DNA of 64,000 bases, taken from the NCBI GenBank assembly GCA_039000515.1, contig JBCFYV010001001.1:11459373-11523372 (forward strand), in the 5' to 3' direction. A model generated the notes under the pieces. It made no database searches. It saw only the letters and a list, made by a program, of their open reading frames with translations, and had not been told where the DNA came from. Positions 34,322 to 45,041 of the stretch are shown here, piece by piece (position 1 is the stretch's first letter; every line of letters starts with the position of its first letter). The position numbers and the translations under genes were made by a program. Origin of the DNA: Timema cristinae. Lineage: Eukaryota; Arthropoda; Insecta; Phasmatodea; Timematidae.

Positions 34322-34509
34322 TTATATTGTTAACATTTGAAGCTTTTTTCCCGCCATTATTCAAACATTTTCATGTATCCCCAAATTTATTGTAGGGATG
34401 GGAAAAACTGCTTCTTTAGTGGAGAAGAAGCAATCTGTTACTGCTCCACAACTGTTCCTTTTACCTGCTCCTTTTTGTCACAGTGACAGTATTCGTACCT
34501 ACTCCCAGC

Positions 34510-34744
34510 CTAATTTTTTTTTAGCACCGCGTCTACTGCCCGTTCGGGGTTTACGTATTTGTGCCAATTACGCCAATGTGTTAGGGATGAATATGGTTGA
34601 TTCTAGAGTAAGTGCACCCACATTTATTTAGAATGAAAGTTGAAAACGTTCAAGAAAATTCACCCTCAGTATACCCAACCGGAATCGAACCTCAATCTCA
34701 CTGTTATCGGCAGTCCATTATAGTGCGAGAGTGAAGCCAGAGAT
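34510..34744 (-). repeat. SINE-C, minus strand, cut at its A-box region
   Basis: The tail TTAGCACCGCGTCTACTGCC is at the left. The body has CCGGAATCGAACCTCAATC and GTGCGAGAGTGAAGCC, then stops at CCAGAGAT where a hAT-like end begins. Confidence 0.8.
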
Positions 34745-34900
34745 CAGAGGCTGGCAACCTTTTTGATATTGTGGGCTTTATGGGTTTTAAATTGCCTTAC
34801 CCGGGTAGCTTACTTTTGCTCATTAACGATAAAAGAGTGTTATCAAACTTCTAATAATACTTCCAGACAAAGTTTGCAATAAATAATCTTACTCTAGCTA
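34745..34900. mobile_element. hAT-like end fragment in SINE-C
   Basis: CAGAGGCTGGCAACCTTTTT resembles the Buster-type hAT end CAGGGGTCGGCAACC. It begins exactly where SINE-C breaks. No matching right end is found before the next SINE at 34985, so the right limit is a guess. Confidence 0.45.
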
Positions 34901-34984
34901 TAACTTACCTACATTCCCGCCGTAGATAGAATTTAGCTAAGCTAATGTATTAGGGGGGAGGAAGGTTGAATTTAGAAGGAGTGT

Positions 34985-35200
34985 AACCCGCTTCGGTAGC
35001 CGCAAGGTCCGGCGCACTACTTTCACAGTAGACTGGACTGCCGATGTCGGGGAGATCAAGGTTCGCATATCGGTTGGGTGTGCTAAGGGTGGCTTTTCAT
35101 TAAAGGTTTTACACTCCCTCGACGCAAATTCAGGTACATTTTCTTTAATTATAACCTTCCAAATCCATAAAATCATTAGCGTAATTAGTACATATGTTAA
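34985..35200 (+). repeat. SINE-C
   Basis: The head is AACCCGCTTCGGTAGCCGCA with AGGTCCGGCGCACTACTTTC. The body is GATCAAGGTTCGCATATCGG, and it ends near AATTAGTACATATG. Confidence 0.85.
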
Positions 35201-35225
35201 AAAAAAAGTGAGTATCTTGTATTGG

Positions 35226-35524
35226 CATGGGGTGACCTGGTGGTCTAGGGTAAGGTGTCAGACTTCTGTGCAGGGGGTCCGGGGTTCGATCCTCGGTCCC
35301 GGCACAGATTTATCTGATTTCCAAACCCTTCCATTACCTCTGACAAGACATCTTGTGAAAGTGGGGAATGCCAGGTCGCCACCGTGGTTCGGATTCCACG
35401 TTAAACTGTAGGTCCTCCATTTTCATCTCAAAATCACCCTACCTTTACACATTAGCGTAAGTGCGTATAACCCGAACGGGTAGTAAGACGCGGTTCTAAT
35501 AATAATAATAATAATAATAATAAT
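35226..35524 (+). repeat. SINE-B, full length
   Basis: The head is GGGTGACCTGGTGGTCTAGG, the B box GGGGTTCGATCCTCGGTCCC, and the tail GAACGGGTAGTAAGACGCGG with (TAA)n. Short TTGGCATGG repeats on both sides (35222-35230 and 35528-35536) look like a target duplication. Confidence 0.92.
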
Positions 35525-35530
35525 GTATTG

Positions 35531-35672
35531 GCATGGAGGGAGAGTGGAAAAATCAATTTAGGAAAAACTACTCTCAGTACACCCGACAGGGAATCGAATG
35601 ACGATCCCTTCGTTATCGGAATTCCAGTTTATTGTGAGAGTGACGCCTTGAACCAGTTCAACCACCGAACTG
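35531..35672 (-). repeat. SINE-C, 5' part, minus strand
   Basis: GGAGGGAGAGTGGAAAAATC, then TACACCCGACAGGGAATCG and GTGAGAGTGACGCCTTGAAC lead to the head. The tail side is cut by the SINE-B copy. Confidence 0.78.
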
Positions 35673-35834
35673 GGTTTTAATTGAAACTGTCGTTAAGTGT
35701 ACTACTCAAACACACCGGCGTGCAAACGAACTAAACGTCACGCTCGTTTGATCTAGTTCGTCAGCGACGGGAGGATAGTAAACCTAATATTCATTTTACA
35801 GCCAGTTCCTGTGATGAATGAAGTGAAGGTGTCG

Positions 35835-36010
35835 CTTGTAGGGTCAGTTGGTGGACTTGGCAGACCTATGTGCAATATAGTACTCGTACATTATGTATAG
35901 CTCGGTGAGGAAAGCAACGGTAAACTACCTCACTCCTCATTTCCCTAGTACGCCTCTTCAGTGCTGCCTAGGTTTTACAGTTGAGTATCCAACCAACCTT
36001 CGGATTGAGT
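35835..36010 (+). repeat. SINE-G, degenerate
   Basis: TAGGGTCAGTTGGTGGACTT looks tRNA-derived. AGCAACGGTAAACTACCTCA, CTCCTCATTTCCCTAGTACG, CCTCTTCAGTGCTGCC and CCTTCGGATTGAGTACT match a retroposon type I recall from several insect genomes. That recall needs a database check. Confidence 0.55.
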
Positions 36011-36224
36011 ACTATTCATATAGCATTTTAGTGTGTATTATATAACATATTATTATGATTGATTAACTTATTTCTGTTAATTCTAATTATTCTTATTATT
36101 AAAAAATCAAGAATGTAAATCTAGTTCTGAGAAAAGTTCGATAATTTATTTTTCTAGAATAGATGTATATGTTTTTGAGATTGTCATATAAGTATTTAAA
36201 TAAAAGCATTTGGGAAACTGGTGA

Positions 36225-36470
36225 GAACCGCTTCGGTGACTGCATGGTCTAAGGCGCTACTCTCCCAGGAAACAAGACTGCCGAAGACGAGGATGTTGAG
36301 ATTCGAATCTCAATCAGATTTACAGATTTTAAAAAAAAGTTTTTTCACTCCCCTTACACTCAAATGCGAGTACACTTTCTATAAATATAGCCTTCCTCGT
36401 GCCTAAAACCATTAGCATAGTAAGTGCATAGGCGTATAACCTGAAAGAGTGGTAGGACGTGGTGCTAAAA
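36225..36470 (+). repeat. SINE-C, full length
   Basis: The head is GAACCGCTTCGGTGACTGCA with TGGTCTAAGGCGCTACTCTC. The B-box area is GAGATTCGAATCTCAATC. The tail is AGAGTGGTAGGACGTGGTGC. Confidence 0.88.
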
Positions 36471-37072
36471 AAAATCGATCGAACAATTTTTCCAAGTGAC
36501 GAGGGTATCGGAAACTTTATGATTTCACACTGAAATTAATTATTAAAATTAATTGAAAGACAATGTATGCTTAACCGTGGTACCAACATTAGAAAACAGC
36601 CGTCATACGATGAATTTATATCAGAGAATAAAAGCACAAAAAAAGAAAAATATAACAACGCTCGTCATAAATACATCGATGGCACTTTAACTTTTACTTG
36701 ACCCCTCGAAGAGAGAAGTGTTGTGACCATAAAAAAAATTGAACTGGAGATTTTGGTAAATATCGACGTTTCATGACACCCTGAAACTGAAAAATTTGTT
36801 TTCGTGATGCCGTCTGTCCGTACCTCGAGATAAGAGTCGAAACTATTTTAACTAAAACTTGGTTTTCATTAGTTTCTTCCAAGGAGTTTTTGGAATCAGA
36901 TATTTAAACCTAAAATTAAGGGTAATAATTACTGAGGGACAAAAAGATTTTTAAAAATCGATTCACTCGAAATCTACTCTGACGATTTTGATTAAACTTT
37001 GTATCTAGGCACTGTTTAAACAATAAAGTGACAACTCTCATTTTCCCATGAAAATTGCTCTAAGGGTAGTGT

Positions 37073-37166
37073 ACATATGGTTTGGTGTAGGGATACATAA
37101 TTTGGTCTGGTAACTTTTCAAACCTTTTAGCTGTCAGTCAGCACCAAAGAAGCCATGCGGCTACTG
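37073..37166. mobile_element. Half copy of the mariner-type MITE
   Basis: It matches the reverse complement of the left half of 22608-22842: TAGGGATACATAATTTGGTC, TGGTAACTTTTCAAACC, GTCAGTCAGCACCAAAGAAG, ending GGCTACTG before TA. The other half is missing. Confidence 0.7.
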
Positions 37167-37378
37167 TACATAAGTAGAAATTTCCAACTTTGATCATATC
37201 TCCGCAACTATTTCAGATACAAAATAAACTTATCAAAGTTGTAGTACTTGCTATAAGCAATTATGTATATTTTTTATTGAGGTCTTTTAAAATTGAAGCA
37301 GATTGTCATGCTATAAGGTGTACAGAGAGGTTATTCTTTTATTGATGTTTCTGTAACAGTGTATATTAATAATCATAT

Positions 37379-37551
37379 TTAGCACCGCGTCTTACTACCC
37401 GTTCTGGTTATACGCTTTAAGTACTAATTACGCTATTGGATTGTGAATTGGGAAGGTTGAATTAGAGGAAGTGAACCCGCATTTACGTGGAGGGAGAGTG
37501 GAAAACCATTTAAGTAAACCCCCCCCCCCCCTAGTTCACCCGACCGAGATT
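37379..37551 (-). repeat. SINE-A, head truncated, minus strand
   Basis: The tail TAGCACCGCGTCTTACTACC is at the left. The body GAGGAAGTGAACCCGCATTT runs to TTCACCCGACCGAGATT, where it stops at the B box. A C run lies at 37520-37531. Confidence 0.82.
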
Positions 37552-37770
37552 AACAGTGTATATTAATTCGTTTATGCTATTTGATGGAGTGTTTCTGCAA
37601 CAATGTATATTTTTTAATTCTTAAATAGCGTACAACCCGAACGGGTAGTAAGACGCGATGCTAAGTAAAAAAAAAGTTCACAGATTTTACTAATTCTTTA
37701 GTAAACGTCTCTATTTTAATATAAAAGAGAGAGAGAGAGAAAATATGTACGGTGTTGGCTCAAACGACTA

Positions 37771-38176
37771 TTAAGGTGAGAGGGGCGGAAGGCGGAGTTA
37801 AGTTTAGAAATTTTTACAGTTATTATAACAAAACACCTCTTTGGACCAAATTAATAAAATATTGCTTCAGCAGATACGTTAAATTTAATTTTATACATCT
37901 AGTAATATCAACGATAGCTCTTGAAAATCTCTCATGGAAATAGTGACCTTTTTGAATAAGGTATTTTTTTTAAATGAACAGAAAAAAAATCTTGTTCAAA
38001 TTTCGCGATGCCTGTGACAAATATTCAAGAATTGTTGCGATTAGTAAAATTATAAGATTGAACCAAACGCATCTATTGGAGAAATATTTGGTTTATGTTG
38101 GCCAAAAATGTTTTTGATAAAAAAAATATATAAAAAATATGGACCTTAACTTGGGTTCCTTTCCACCCCACCTTAA
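37771..38176. mobile_element. TTAA-bounded foldback element, both ends present
   Basis: The left end is TTAAGGTGAGAGGGGCGG and the reverse complement of the right end is TTAAGGTGGGGTGGAAAGG. TTAA lies at both borders (37771-37774, 38173-38176). The inner motif GACAAATATTCAAGAATTGT and TATGTTGGCCAAAAATG are shared with the other copies. piggyBac-type TTAA duplication is inferred. Confidence 0.65.
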
Positions 38177-38436
38177 GCCTCCCCAATCTCATCATACGAC
38201 GTAACTTGAAGAGTGAATTGGCCGCGAACCAATTAAATTTTATTTTATCTGTGGGAGGAGGAAAAAATATATTCAACTTGAAGCAAGGAATGTAGAAAGA
38301 GCTGAAGAGAGATGTATAAAGTTAGCAAATGAGGTCGTTCACTCTTGATGAAAAGTCAACTTTGTTCTTATAATATCAAAACATAAATTTTCCTTTCTAT
38401 TCTTTAGAATCTGCTTCGGTGTCTGAACGGCCTAGT

Positions 38437-38700
38437 ACACGCCTCGGTGGTGTAGTTAGCTAACGTGCTAGTTTAGTGATGAGCTAGACTGCTGAGGATG
38501 GTGGAGATCGAGGTTCGAATCTCTGTCGGGTGAACTGGGGGTGATTTTTCCTAAAAGGTTTTCCACTCTCCTTCCACGCATATGTGATTCACTTTCTCTA
38601 AATTCAACCTTCTCAATTCCTAATCTAATAACGTTATTACTATTTAAGCGTATAACCCGAACGGGTAGTAAGACGCGGTACTAAATAAATAAATAATAAT
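38437..38700 (+). repeat. SINE-A, full length
   Basis: CACGCCTCGGTGGTGTAGTT, AGCTAACGTGCTAGTTTAG, GATCGAGGTTCGAATCTCTG, and the tail GAACGGGTAGTAAGACGCGG with (AAAT)n. Confidence 0.9.
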
Positions 38701-38713
38701 GCATGTTCTAAAG

Positions 38714-39947
38714 CAGGGTTTTGCAACTAGTCGATCGTGATCGACGTCGATCTCGCGACAATTTCTAGTCGATCCCATAAGAAAACTGCTTATAAACTCA
38801 CAATCAAGTACTTTCAATTAATATACGATTGTGACCAAAAATTACCTCGATCGGTCATAATCGGCAATATGTTTTTTTTATAATTAAACAGTTTAATATG
38901 AGAATAGTATAATTTTCATCGATTCTGTTTTTACTTTCTCTCGACAGCTCGGAGAGAAAGTATTGTAATCTTAAAAAAAAATCGAACTGGAGATTTTCAT
39001 AAAGGTCGACGTTTCATGAAACAAAACAAAAAAAGTTGTTCTCGCAATGCCATTTGTCTGTCCGTCCGTCTGTCTGCCTGTACCTTGATCTAGAGTCGAA
39101 ACTGTTTTACCGATTGGGTTAAAACTTGGTATCTGGGGTTTTCATAACATCCCCCCACCCCGAGGCGTTTTTTGAATTAGATATCTAGCCCTAAATTTAA
39201 GCGTTGTTTACTGAAGGGCAAAAAGAGAAAAAAATCGATTTTCTCGAAATTAGCTCTAACCATTTTGATTAAATTTTATATCTAGACATTGAACATTGTT
39301 GATTAATATAAACAAGATGGTAACTCTCATTATCTCGTAAAAATGAATTTGAGGGTACTTTACATTGGGGAAATTTTCCAATTTTGATTGTTTCTCCATA
39401 ACTATTTAAGATACCAAATAACTTATCATTGTAAAGTTGTAGTTCTGTTAAAGATAAAAAAAATTATAAAACCAATAATTTATCATCTATAAGCAATTAT
39501 ATATATTGTTTAATTCAGGCCCTTGAAAATTGATTCTTATTCTCTTTGATGGACGAAGATACTTCTCTTTTCTCAATTTTCATGTAACAATGTTCCTAGT
39601 TCCTAATGCCATTGAGTGAGTAAATAACAATGTATATCACTTAATCTATGATCTTTGGTGTAGTGTTTCTACAACAATGTAGATACACACTATTTCGTTT
39701 CACAAATCTTAAATAGTTTTTAGTAAATGTTTATTTTAAGATAAAGGCGGGAGAAAATCTGTGCGGTGCACCCTACAATCTATTTTTTTATTAAAGGTGG
39801 GTACACAAGTATTTGAGCAAAATTTTAATTGAAAAAAAAGGTATGGGACAAAAAATCAAACGTAAATTGAAGAAACGATGGGTGAACGCGAGACCTTTGA
39901 TAAATCTATAAGTCGATCGTGGTCCAAAAAAAGGTTGCTGACCCCTG
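38714..39947. mobile_element. Non-autonomous hAT element (Buster-like ends)
   Basis: The left end is CAGGGTTTTGCAACTAGTCG and the right end reversed is CAGGGGTCAGCAACC. GATCG-rich subterminal sequence lies at both sides. The flanking octamers TTCTAAAG and GTCTAAAC agree at six of eight positions and fit the nnnTAnnn target type known for Buster hATs. It carries an R element inside and has no transposase. Confidence 0.72.
38935..39790 (+). mobile_element. R family element, copy 3 (best preserved)
   Basis: It starts CTTTCTCTCGACAGCTCGGA, where CTTTCTCTC and GGAGAGAAAG can pair. It contains GGTCGACGTTTCATGAAAC, a GTCTGTCCGTCCGTCTGTCT pyrimidine-purine stretch, CTCTAACCATTTTGATTAAA, and ends GTGCGGTGCACCCTACAA. 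About 850 bp, no open frame. Confidence 0.6.
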
Positions 39948-40229
39948 GTCTAAACCTAAGGCCTTACTCTCGCAATAGACTGGACCACCGGTGATGGAGA
40001 TGTACCGAGGAAGGCTTTTACCAAATGGTTTTCTACTCTCCCTCCACGCAAATGGGGTACACGTCTTCCAAGTTCAACCTTACTCATTATTTACCCCTTA
40101 CCGTGATTAATATATACATAGGCCTATGTGCCAACCCAAATGGGTATTAAGACGTGGTGCTAAAAAAAATCTTTTGGCCTATGAAAGTTTTCCCATGGCT
40201 CCCACATACGAGGATTTTTTTTTACATCC

Positions 40230-40496
40230 TCTACTGTTTCCTGGGTCAGTTTTTTGATTAAAGCCATATATTTTCCACTACCGGATGGCTGGGCCTGTCG
40301 TAGCTTCATATGTCTTAAAATCTAACTTAAGACTAGGACAGGCACAACATCCAGTCCCCGGCCGTTAATTTATCAATGCAAAAAAAAAAAAAAAAAGATA
40401 AACCCATATTTAATCGATGATAAATTTTCCGTCCATGCTGGGAATTGAACCCGGGACAGTCGACAAACAAGCTACCGACTGAGCTAAGGTGTCGGA
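40230..40496 (-). repeat. SINE-D1, minus strand
   Basis: Reverse complemented: head TCCGACACCTTAGCTCAGTC then GGTAGCTTGTTTGTCGACTG, B box CGGGTTCAATTCCCAGC, core GATAAATTAACGGCCGGGGA with CTGGATGTTGTGCCTG, tail GAAGCTACGACAGGCCC. An A run of about 18 sits mid-element at 40379-40396. Confidence 0.82.
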
Positions 40497-40551
40497 TCAT
40501 GAAGAATTTTATCTAGTTATTAAAAAAGATGATCGAAGGGTTACCAAAGAC

Positions 40552-40960
40552 CCAGTTAGGTAGTCGATTGGTCTAAGGCGGTGGTTCTCAAACTTTTCCA
40601 AATCGCGGCCTCCCTAATCTCCCTCGCCATACGAAGGGAAATTACAAACTTACATATATGATACATGTGAAAATACAAATAAACAAAATAACCTTGGCGG
40701 ACACCCACAGAGTCCTCGTGGACCCCAGGTTAGGAACCTTTGGTTCTGGCATAGCTTCCCGCATTATACTGCACTGCTGATGACGAGAAGATCGGGGTTA
40801 AATCCCAGGCTTATATACCGAGGGTGGTTTTTCCTAAATAGTGTCCTACTTTCCCTCCATGAAAATGCAGGTATATTTCCTCTAAATTCTACCGGCATTA
40901 CTCATCAGTGTAAATATATGGATAGCCCGAACGGACAGTGAGAAGTGGTGAACAAAAAAA
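40552..40960 (+). repeat. SINE-C split by a hAT element
   Basis: The head is degenerate: AGTTAGGTAGTCGATTGGTC then TAAGG at 40574-40578. After the insertion the body continues GGCATAGCTTCCCGCATTAT to the tail GCCCGAACGGACAGTGAGAA. Confidence 0.7.
40579..40742. mobile_element. hAT-type MITE in the SINE-C A-box region
   Basis: The left end is CGGTGGTTCTCAAACTTTTC and the right end AGGTTAGGAACCTTTG, close to the Buster/SPIN-like pair CAGNGGTTCTCAA and TTGAGAACC. The flanks GTCTAAGG and GTTCTGG both derive from the SINE-C site. Confidence 0.65.
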
Positions 40961-40964
40961 AATT

Positions 40965-42080
40965 GCCAAAGGCCATTGGCTAGTAAAGTAACATCAAAAT
41001 TCCTCATATAAAAAAAACTATAGGAATTAGGCAAATTCCTATTGATTTGTCAAAACACTCAGAACAAACAATTTAGATAAAATTATATGAATTTACATAT
41101 ATTTCTCAAACTTGTTTAAATAATATTAATTTGTGATTATACAAGCCCAGTGGCAGTGTAACCAGTGGTGGGGAAGGGGGCGGGGAGGAGTCAGGAGGGG
41201 AATTTCCTGGAAAGAATTCCTGCTAAATGCGTACAATTTAAAAATTTTCACTGGAGAGGACCACTCTAAATGGATTTTAGGGACAACCGAATTTAAAAAA
41301 AAAAAAAAAAAAAAAACACTAAATAGCTTGTAGATAAAACTAATTTTCGGAAAATTTCCAGACGATGTTAACTCTAAATAACTCTTAGGGGTGTTCAATT
41401 TTCGAACATTTTTGTGGGGGGGGGGTGAGGGAGGTGGTTGGCAGATGGTTACCCCTTTATCTTGGTAGGCAAAGCCCCCTCAAAATGCTATATTTTTCTA
41501 ACTGCCGCCTGCTAAATGGAAAAGGTTCCACCACCACAGTATAGGCCAGTGTTTGTAAACCCAAACGTGTAAGAAATGAGTTATTAGGAGTTCACCATAA
41601 GTGTTACTCAAGGCGCTAAACGCCCTTATAGTGTATTAATCAGAGAGTAAAAAAAAAGGGATAAACAGGAGTGTTTCAAGAACTATTATTATAAATGGAG
41701 ATCGCAGACATTAGGCCTTATTATCTTATTGAATTCAAATAGCCTGAAAAAAAATGTACTAAATAAATAAAAGTCTTGGTGTAGGTAACTCTAATAGACT
41801 TCTTCATTCCTTCAACCTAATACAAAGGTCCATTTTCCTTCTCTGAAAATTTGTGGTCTATTAGAAGAGATGATTTGGCACAAAGTAAGTTCTCATGAAA
41901 TGTTAAAAAGACACAAGAAGCTTAGTTCTTGCGCGAAGACACCATGTCCAACATATCGGGACACCACGAGGGGTTTGTCTCCAACAGAAGTCTTCTTTGT
42001 AGACATGTAAGATGGTTGCGCATAACAAACCAATAAAGTTTTTGCACTACGCTTGTTTTAGGAAATGTTTAAGGTCTTTG
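40965..42080. other. No recognised gene
   Basis: An A run of about 24 lies at 41296-41319. A G-rich tract at 41165-41200 and a G run near 41416 are present. Short frames carry no domain. Confidence 0.4.
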
Positions 42081-42970
42081 TCTTATTATTATTTGTATCA
42101 TTAAAGGTCCTAATGAGGAAGAAAATTCCTCAGTACTGCTACAACTGCTCACGTGTGTGAACAAACATTCTTTATTTGTACACTTTGTTAACGACGTTTT
42201 ATACTGGGTGAATTCTAAGCTATTTTGTGAAGCGGGTTGCATCTTCGATTTATGCACCACTCTAAGCACAATCACACTTAGACGCCACTGTATGAAATAG
42301 GAAAAGAGGGAATAAAATGAGCAGTTCATCTTGCGAGTCCTCTGATTTTCCCTCTTCCACTGACGAGTATATACACTCACACTACTATTTGTGCCTGGAC
42401 AGCATTGACTTGCATTTCACAATTATATTTTTCTTGTTTCCTATTCTAGATAGATATATTCTTCAACGGACTATTCAAATCTACATCTTGGTAGGAAGAG
42501 TCCTACAAAGCATAAACTCTTGAATTCTGCTTAAAAAAATACTTATTTATCAATATCTGCTTCAGAAGTAATAGCTACCCTCTCCCAATTCAACCCTTTT
42601 CTGCCCAGTTGCAGAATATCACCTGAAATGTGGATTTTAAAACCAAACAAGCAAAGATAATACAAAGTTAATTGTCTACATTACCTTTCTATTCCGACAA
42701 TAGTTGTGTTTTGAAAAATGTATACTTGAGTATTTATGCATTAAAGAATATAAATAAGTTATTTAAAAATATACTTATTTAGCATAAAAGTCTAAAAATG
42801 TGTTAAAAATGATAAACACTAATAAAAATTGACTGAAAAGTTCAAAATAACAAAAATGATCTTTAAAAAATGTCCACAAGCACGGTATCATGAACATAAT
42901 TTATATTGTATGTGATGTACCAAACAAATAGATAATATGTCATCAAAATACGGGCCCTACTTATAAGCTA
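42080..42970 (+). repeat. RepK family, longest copy
   Basis: It spans both halves seen elsewhere: GAAGCGGGTTGCATCTTCG and AAAATGAGCAGTTCATCTTG (left, as at 27000) and ACCAAACAAGCAAAGATAAT to CTTATAAGCTATATC (right, as at 12318). No coding region or terminal inverted repeat found. Confidence 0.55.
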
Positions 42971-42974
42971 TATC

Positions 42975-43490
42975 ATAGTTACGCACATCGGTGACGTAGT
43001 TAGCTAACGCGCTAGTTTCGTGTTAGTATAGACTGCCGAGGACGGTGAGAGCTAGGTTCGAATCTCGGTTGGGTGAACTGGGGGTGGTTTTGCCTAAATT
43101 GTTTTCCACTCTCCCTCCATACAAATGTGGGTTCACGTATTTATAAACACTCAACCTTCCAATCTTAACTCATTAGCAGGGTGACCTGGTGGTCTAGGGG
43201 TAAGTGTCAGACTTCTGTGCTGGCGGCCGGGTTCAATCCTCGGTCCCGCGCAGATTTATCTGATTACCAAACCCTTCCTTCACCTCTGACAAGACATCTT
43301 GTGAATGTGGGAATGCCGGCCTCCACCGTGGTTCGGATTCACGTTAAACTGTAGTCCTTCATTTCATCTCACAATCACCTACCATTACACATTAGCGTAA
43401 GTGCGTATAACCGAATGGGTATAAGCGCGTGCTAATAATAATAATCATTAGCGTAACACGAACGGGTAGTAATACGCGAGGCTATATTTT
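42975..43490 (+). repeat. SINE-A split by SINE-B
   Basis: The head CACATCGGTGACGTAGTTAG and CTAGGTTCGAATCTCGGTTG run to TCTTAACTCATTAGC. SINE-B follows. SINE-A resumes TCATTAGCGTAACACGAACG and GGTAGTAATACGCGAGGC. Confidence 0.88.
43178..43444 (+). repeat. SINE-B inserted in SINE-A, with target duplication
   Basis: It starts AGGGTGACCTGGTGGTCTAG and ends GCTAATAATAATAA. TCATTAGC flanks both sides (43170-43177 and 43445-43452). The copy carries at least nine single-base losses against the other SINE-B copies, far more than substitutions. Confidence 0.9.
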
Positions 43491-43669
43491 TTTTAATTAC
43501 ATCAAAGTTTAATCACTGATCAGTCAAGTAAGTCTGCTACATTTCAAGATAGACAGGGTTTACGTCTTACTAGAAAAGTATAACTCACTCTAAACCAGCT
43601 CATCTAAGGATATATAGCAAAGATGATTAAAATCCGATTGGAAAAAGAGAGGTTTTTTTTGAACCGCGT

Positions 43670-43803
43670 CTTACTACCCGTTCGGGCTACCTATGCTTAC
43701 GTACTTATTACGCTAATGCTAACGGTATTTTAGGGATCAGGAAGGTTACATTAAGAGGAAGTGTACCCGCATTTTCGTGAAGAGATAGTGGAAAACAATT
43801 TTT
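43670..43803 (-). repeat. SINE-C 3' half, minus strand
   Basis: GAACCGCGTCTTACTACCCG followed by AGGAAGTGTACCCGCATTTT and GAGATAGTGGAAAAC; the head half is missing where the large inverted duplication begins. Confidence 0.75.
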
Positions 43804-43814
43804 TACTATTATTA

Positions 43815-44060
43815 TTTAGCACCACGTCTTACTACCCGTTCGGGTTATACGCTTTAAGTACTAATTACACTAATGGATTAGGAATCAGGAAGGTTGAATT
43901 AGAGGAAGTGAACCAGCATTTGCGTGGAGGGAGAGTGGAAAACCATTTAGGAAAAACCACCCCCAGTTCACCCGACCGAGATTCGAACCCCGATCTCCCC
44001 GTCCTCAGCAGTCGAGCTCATTACGACAAGCGCGTTAGCCAACTACGCCACCGAGGCGGG
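43815..44060 (-). repeat. SINE-A, full length, in the left arm
   Basis: It runs from TTAGCACCACGTCTTACTAC through GAGATTCGAACCCCGATCTC to CCAACTACGCCACCGAGGCG. It is the parent or sister of the copy at 46412-46559. Confidence 0.93.
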
Positions 44061-45041
44061 TAGCAATTAATAAAATAATGAAAGGTAGATACAATTAACA
44101 CCATTTATAATTTAATTTTGTACTGTAAGAAGCTTATTGTGTAAAAGTATGATATTGAAAAAACAATATTTATAACCAAAACATTTCTTAATAAAGGTTG
44201 TTTGGGGGAGTGGGGGAGAATGCGGTGTATTTTTGTATTATTGCGGTAGTACTAGAAATAATAAATTCCTGGTTTGGTTTTTTAATTTACTAAGGCCATT
44301 ATTTGCTTTTTTTTAATTTTCCAAATTTTCGAGTTTCACTTTTTAACTTTCGAGACAAGATCAAGATTTTTTTTTCTTGAATCTTTGAGTCTCGCACGTG
44401 CATAGTAGGCCTAAATTCCTGTGATCTGCAGCTGTCACTTTTGATGGATATTGTCAATATTCAAAAAAATATATTAATTAATAATCTAGGTAGTGAAATA
44501 TAATCAATGTTGACCCCAAAATGTTTGTATTTTCTACCAAAATTCTACCAAAGACTAACTTGTTTTACTCACAATATCAGTCTATTAAAACAAACAATAA
44601 TTTTACACTTATTTATGTTTGTAAAATTAGTGTAGGTTACTTTTATAGTTTAAGGCTTTTCAATTTTACATGTCAACGTTATTTAAACGTTCAAGTGAGC
44701 CTCTTTTAATTAATGTACTTTATAAAACCAGAAACGTAATGTTTCTACAATGTTTTATCAAACTATTTTATCTTGAACGTTTAACGCATTTACTAAATAA
44801 ATGCCCACCGTTGCCCGGAATCAACACTTTTAAGAAAAATTATTTGCCCTAGTATAGTTTTTTAAAGATGCTACTTGTCATACCGCTCTTTTGGGCCATC
44901 AACAATTTAGAACAAGCTTAGTACATAGAAAAATGAATTTTAAGGAAATGAAACAGCATTTACCTTGAGAGAATGTGAAAACTTTAGATAAAGTAGCTAC
45001 TGTATGTAGAAACTCCCAACCCCCTCCCGTTCGAACCTAAT

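Larger units (their letters stand above)
36690..37745 (+). mobile_element. R family element, copy 2, with nested insertions
   Basis: It begins near CTTTTACTTGACCCCTCG and has ATATCGACGTTTCATGACAC, CCGTCTGTCCGTACCTCGAG and GAGGGACAAAAAGATTTTTA. The end AGAGAGAAAATATGTACGGTG corresponds to GGGAGAAAATCTGTGCGGTG in copy 3. A mariner MITE half (37073-37166) and a SINE-A (37379-37551) sit inside it. Confidence 0.6.
38408..40165 (+). repeat. SINE-C split by a SINE-A and a hAT element (three-layer nest)
   Basis: The SINE-C head GAATCTGCTTCGGTGTCTGA at 38408 is interrupted by SINE-A (38437-38700). After GCATGTTCTAAAG a hAT element follows (38714-39947). The body resumes with TAAGGCCTTACTCTCGCAAT and runs to the tail GGGTATTAAGACGTGGTGC near 40160. 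Confidence 0.7.

Noticed and set aside
44521..44852. Duplicated frames conserved in both arms of the inverted duplication
   Set aside because: Identical translation reflects recent duplication of the DNA, not constraint. The protein has no domain.
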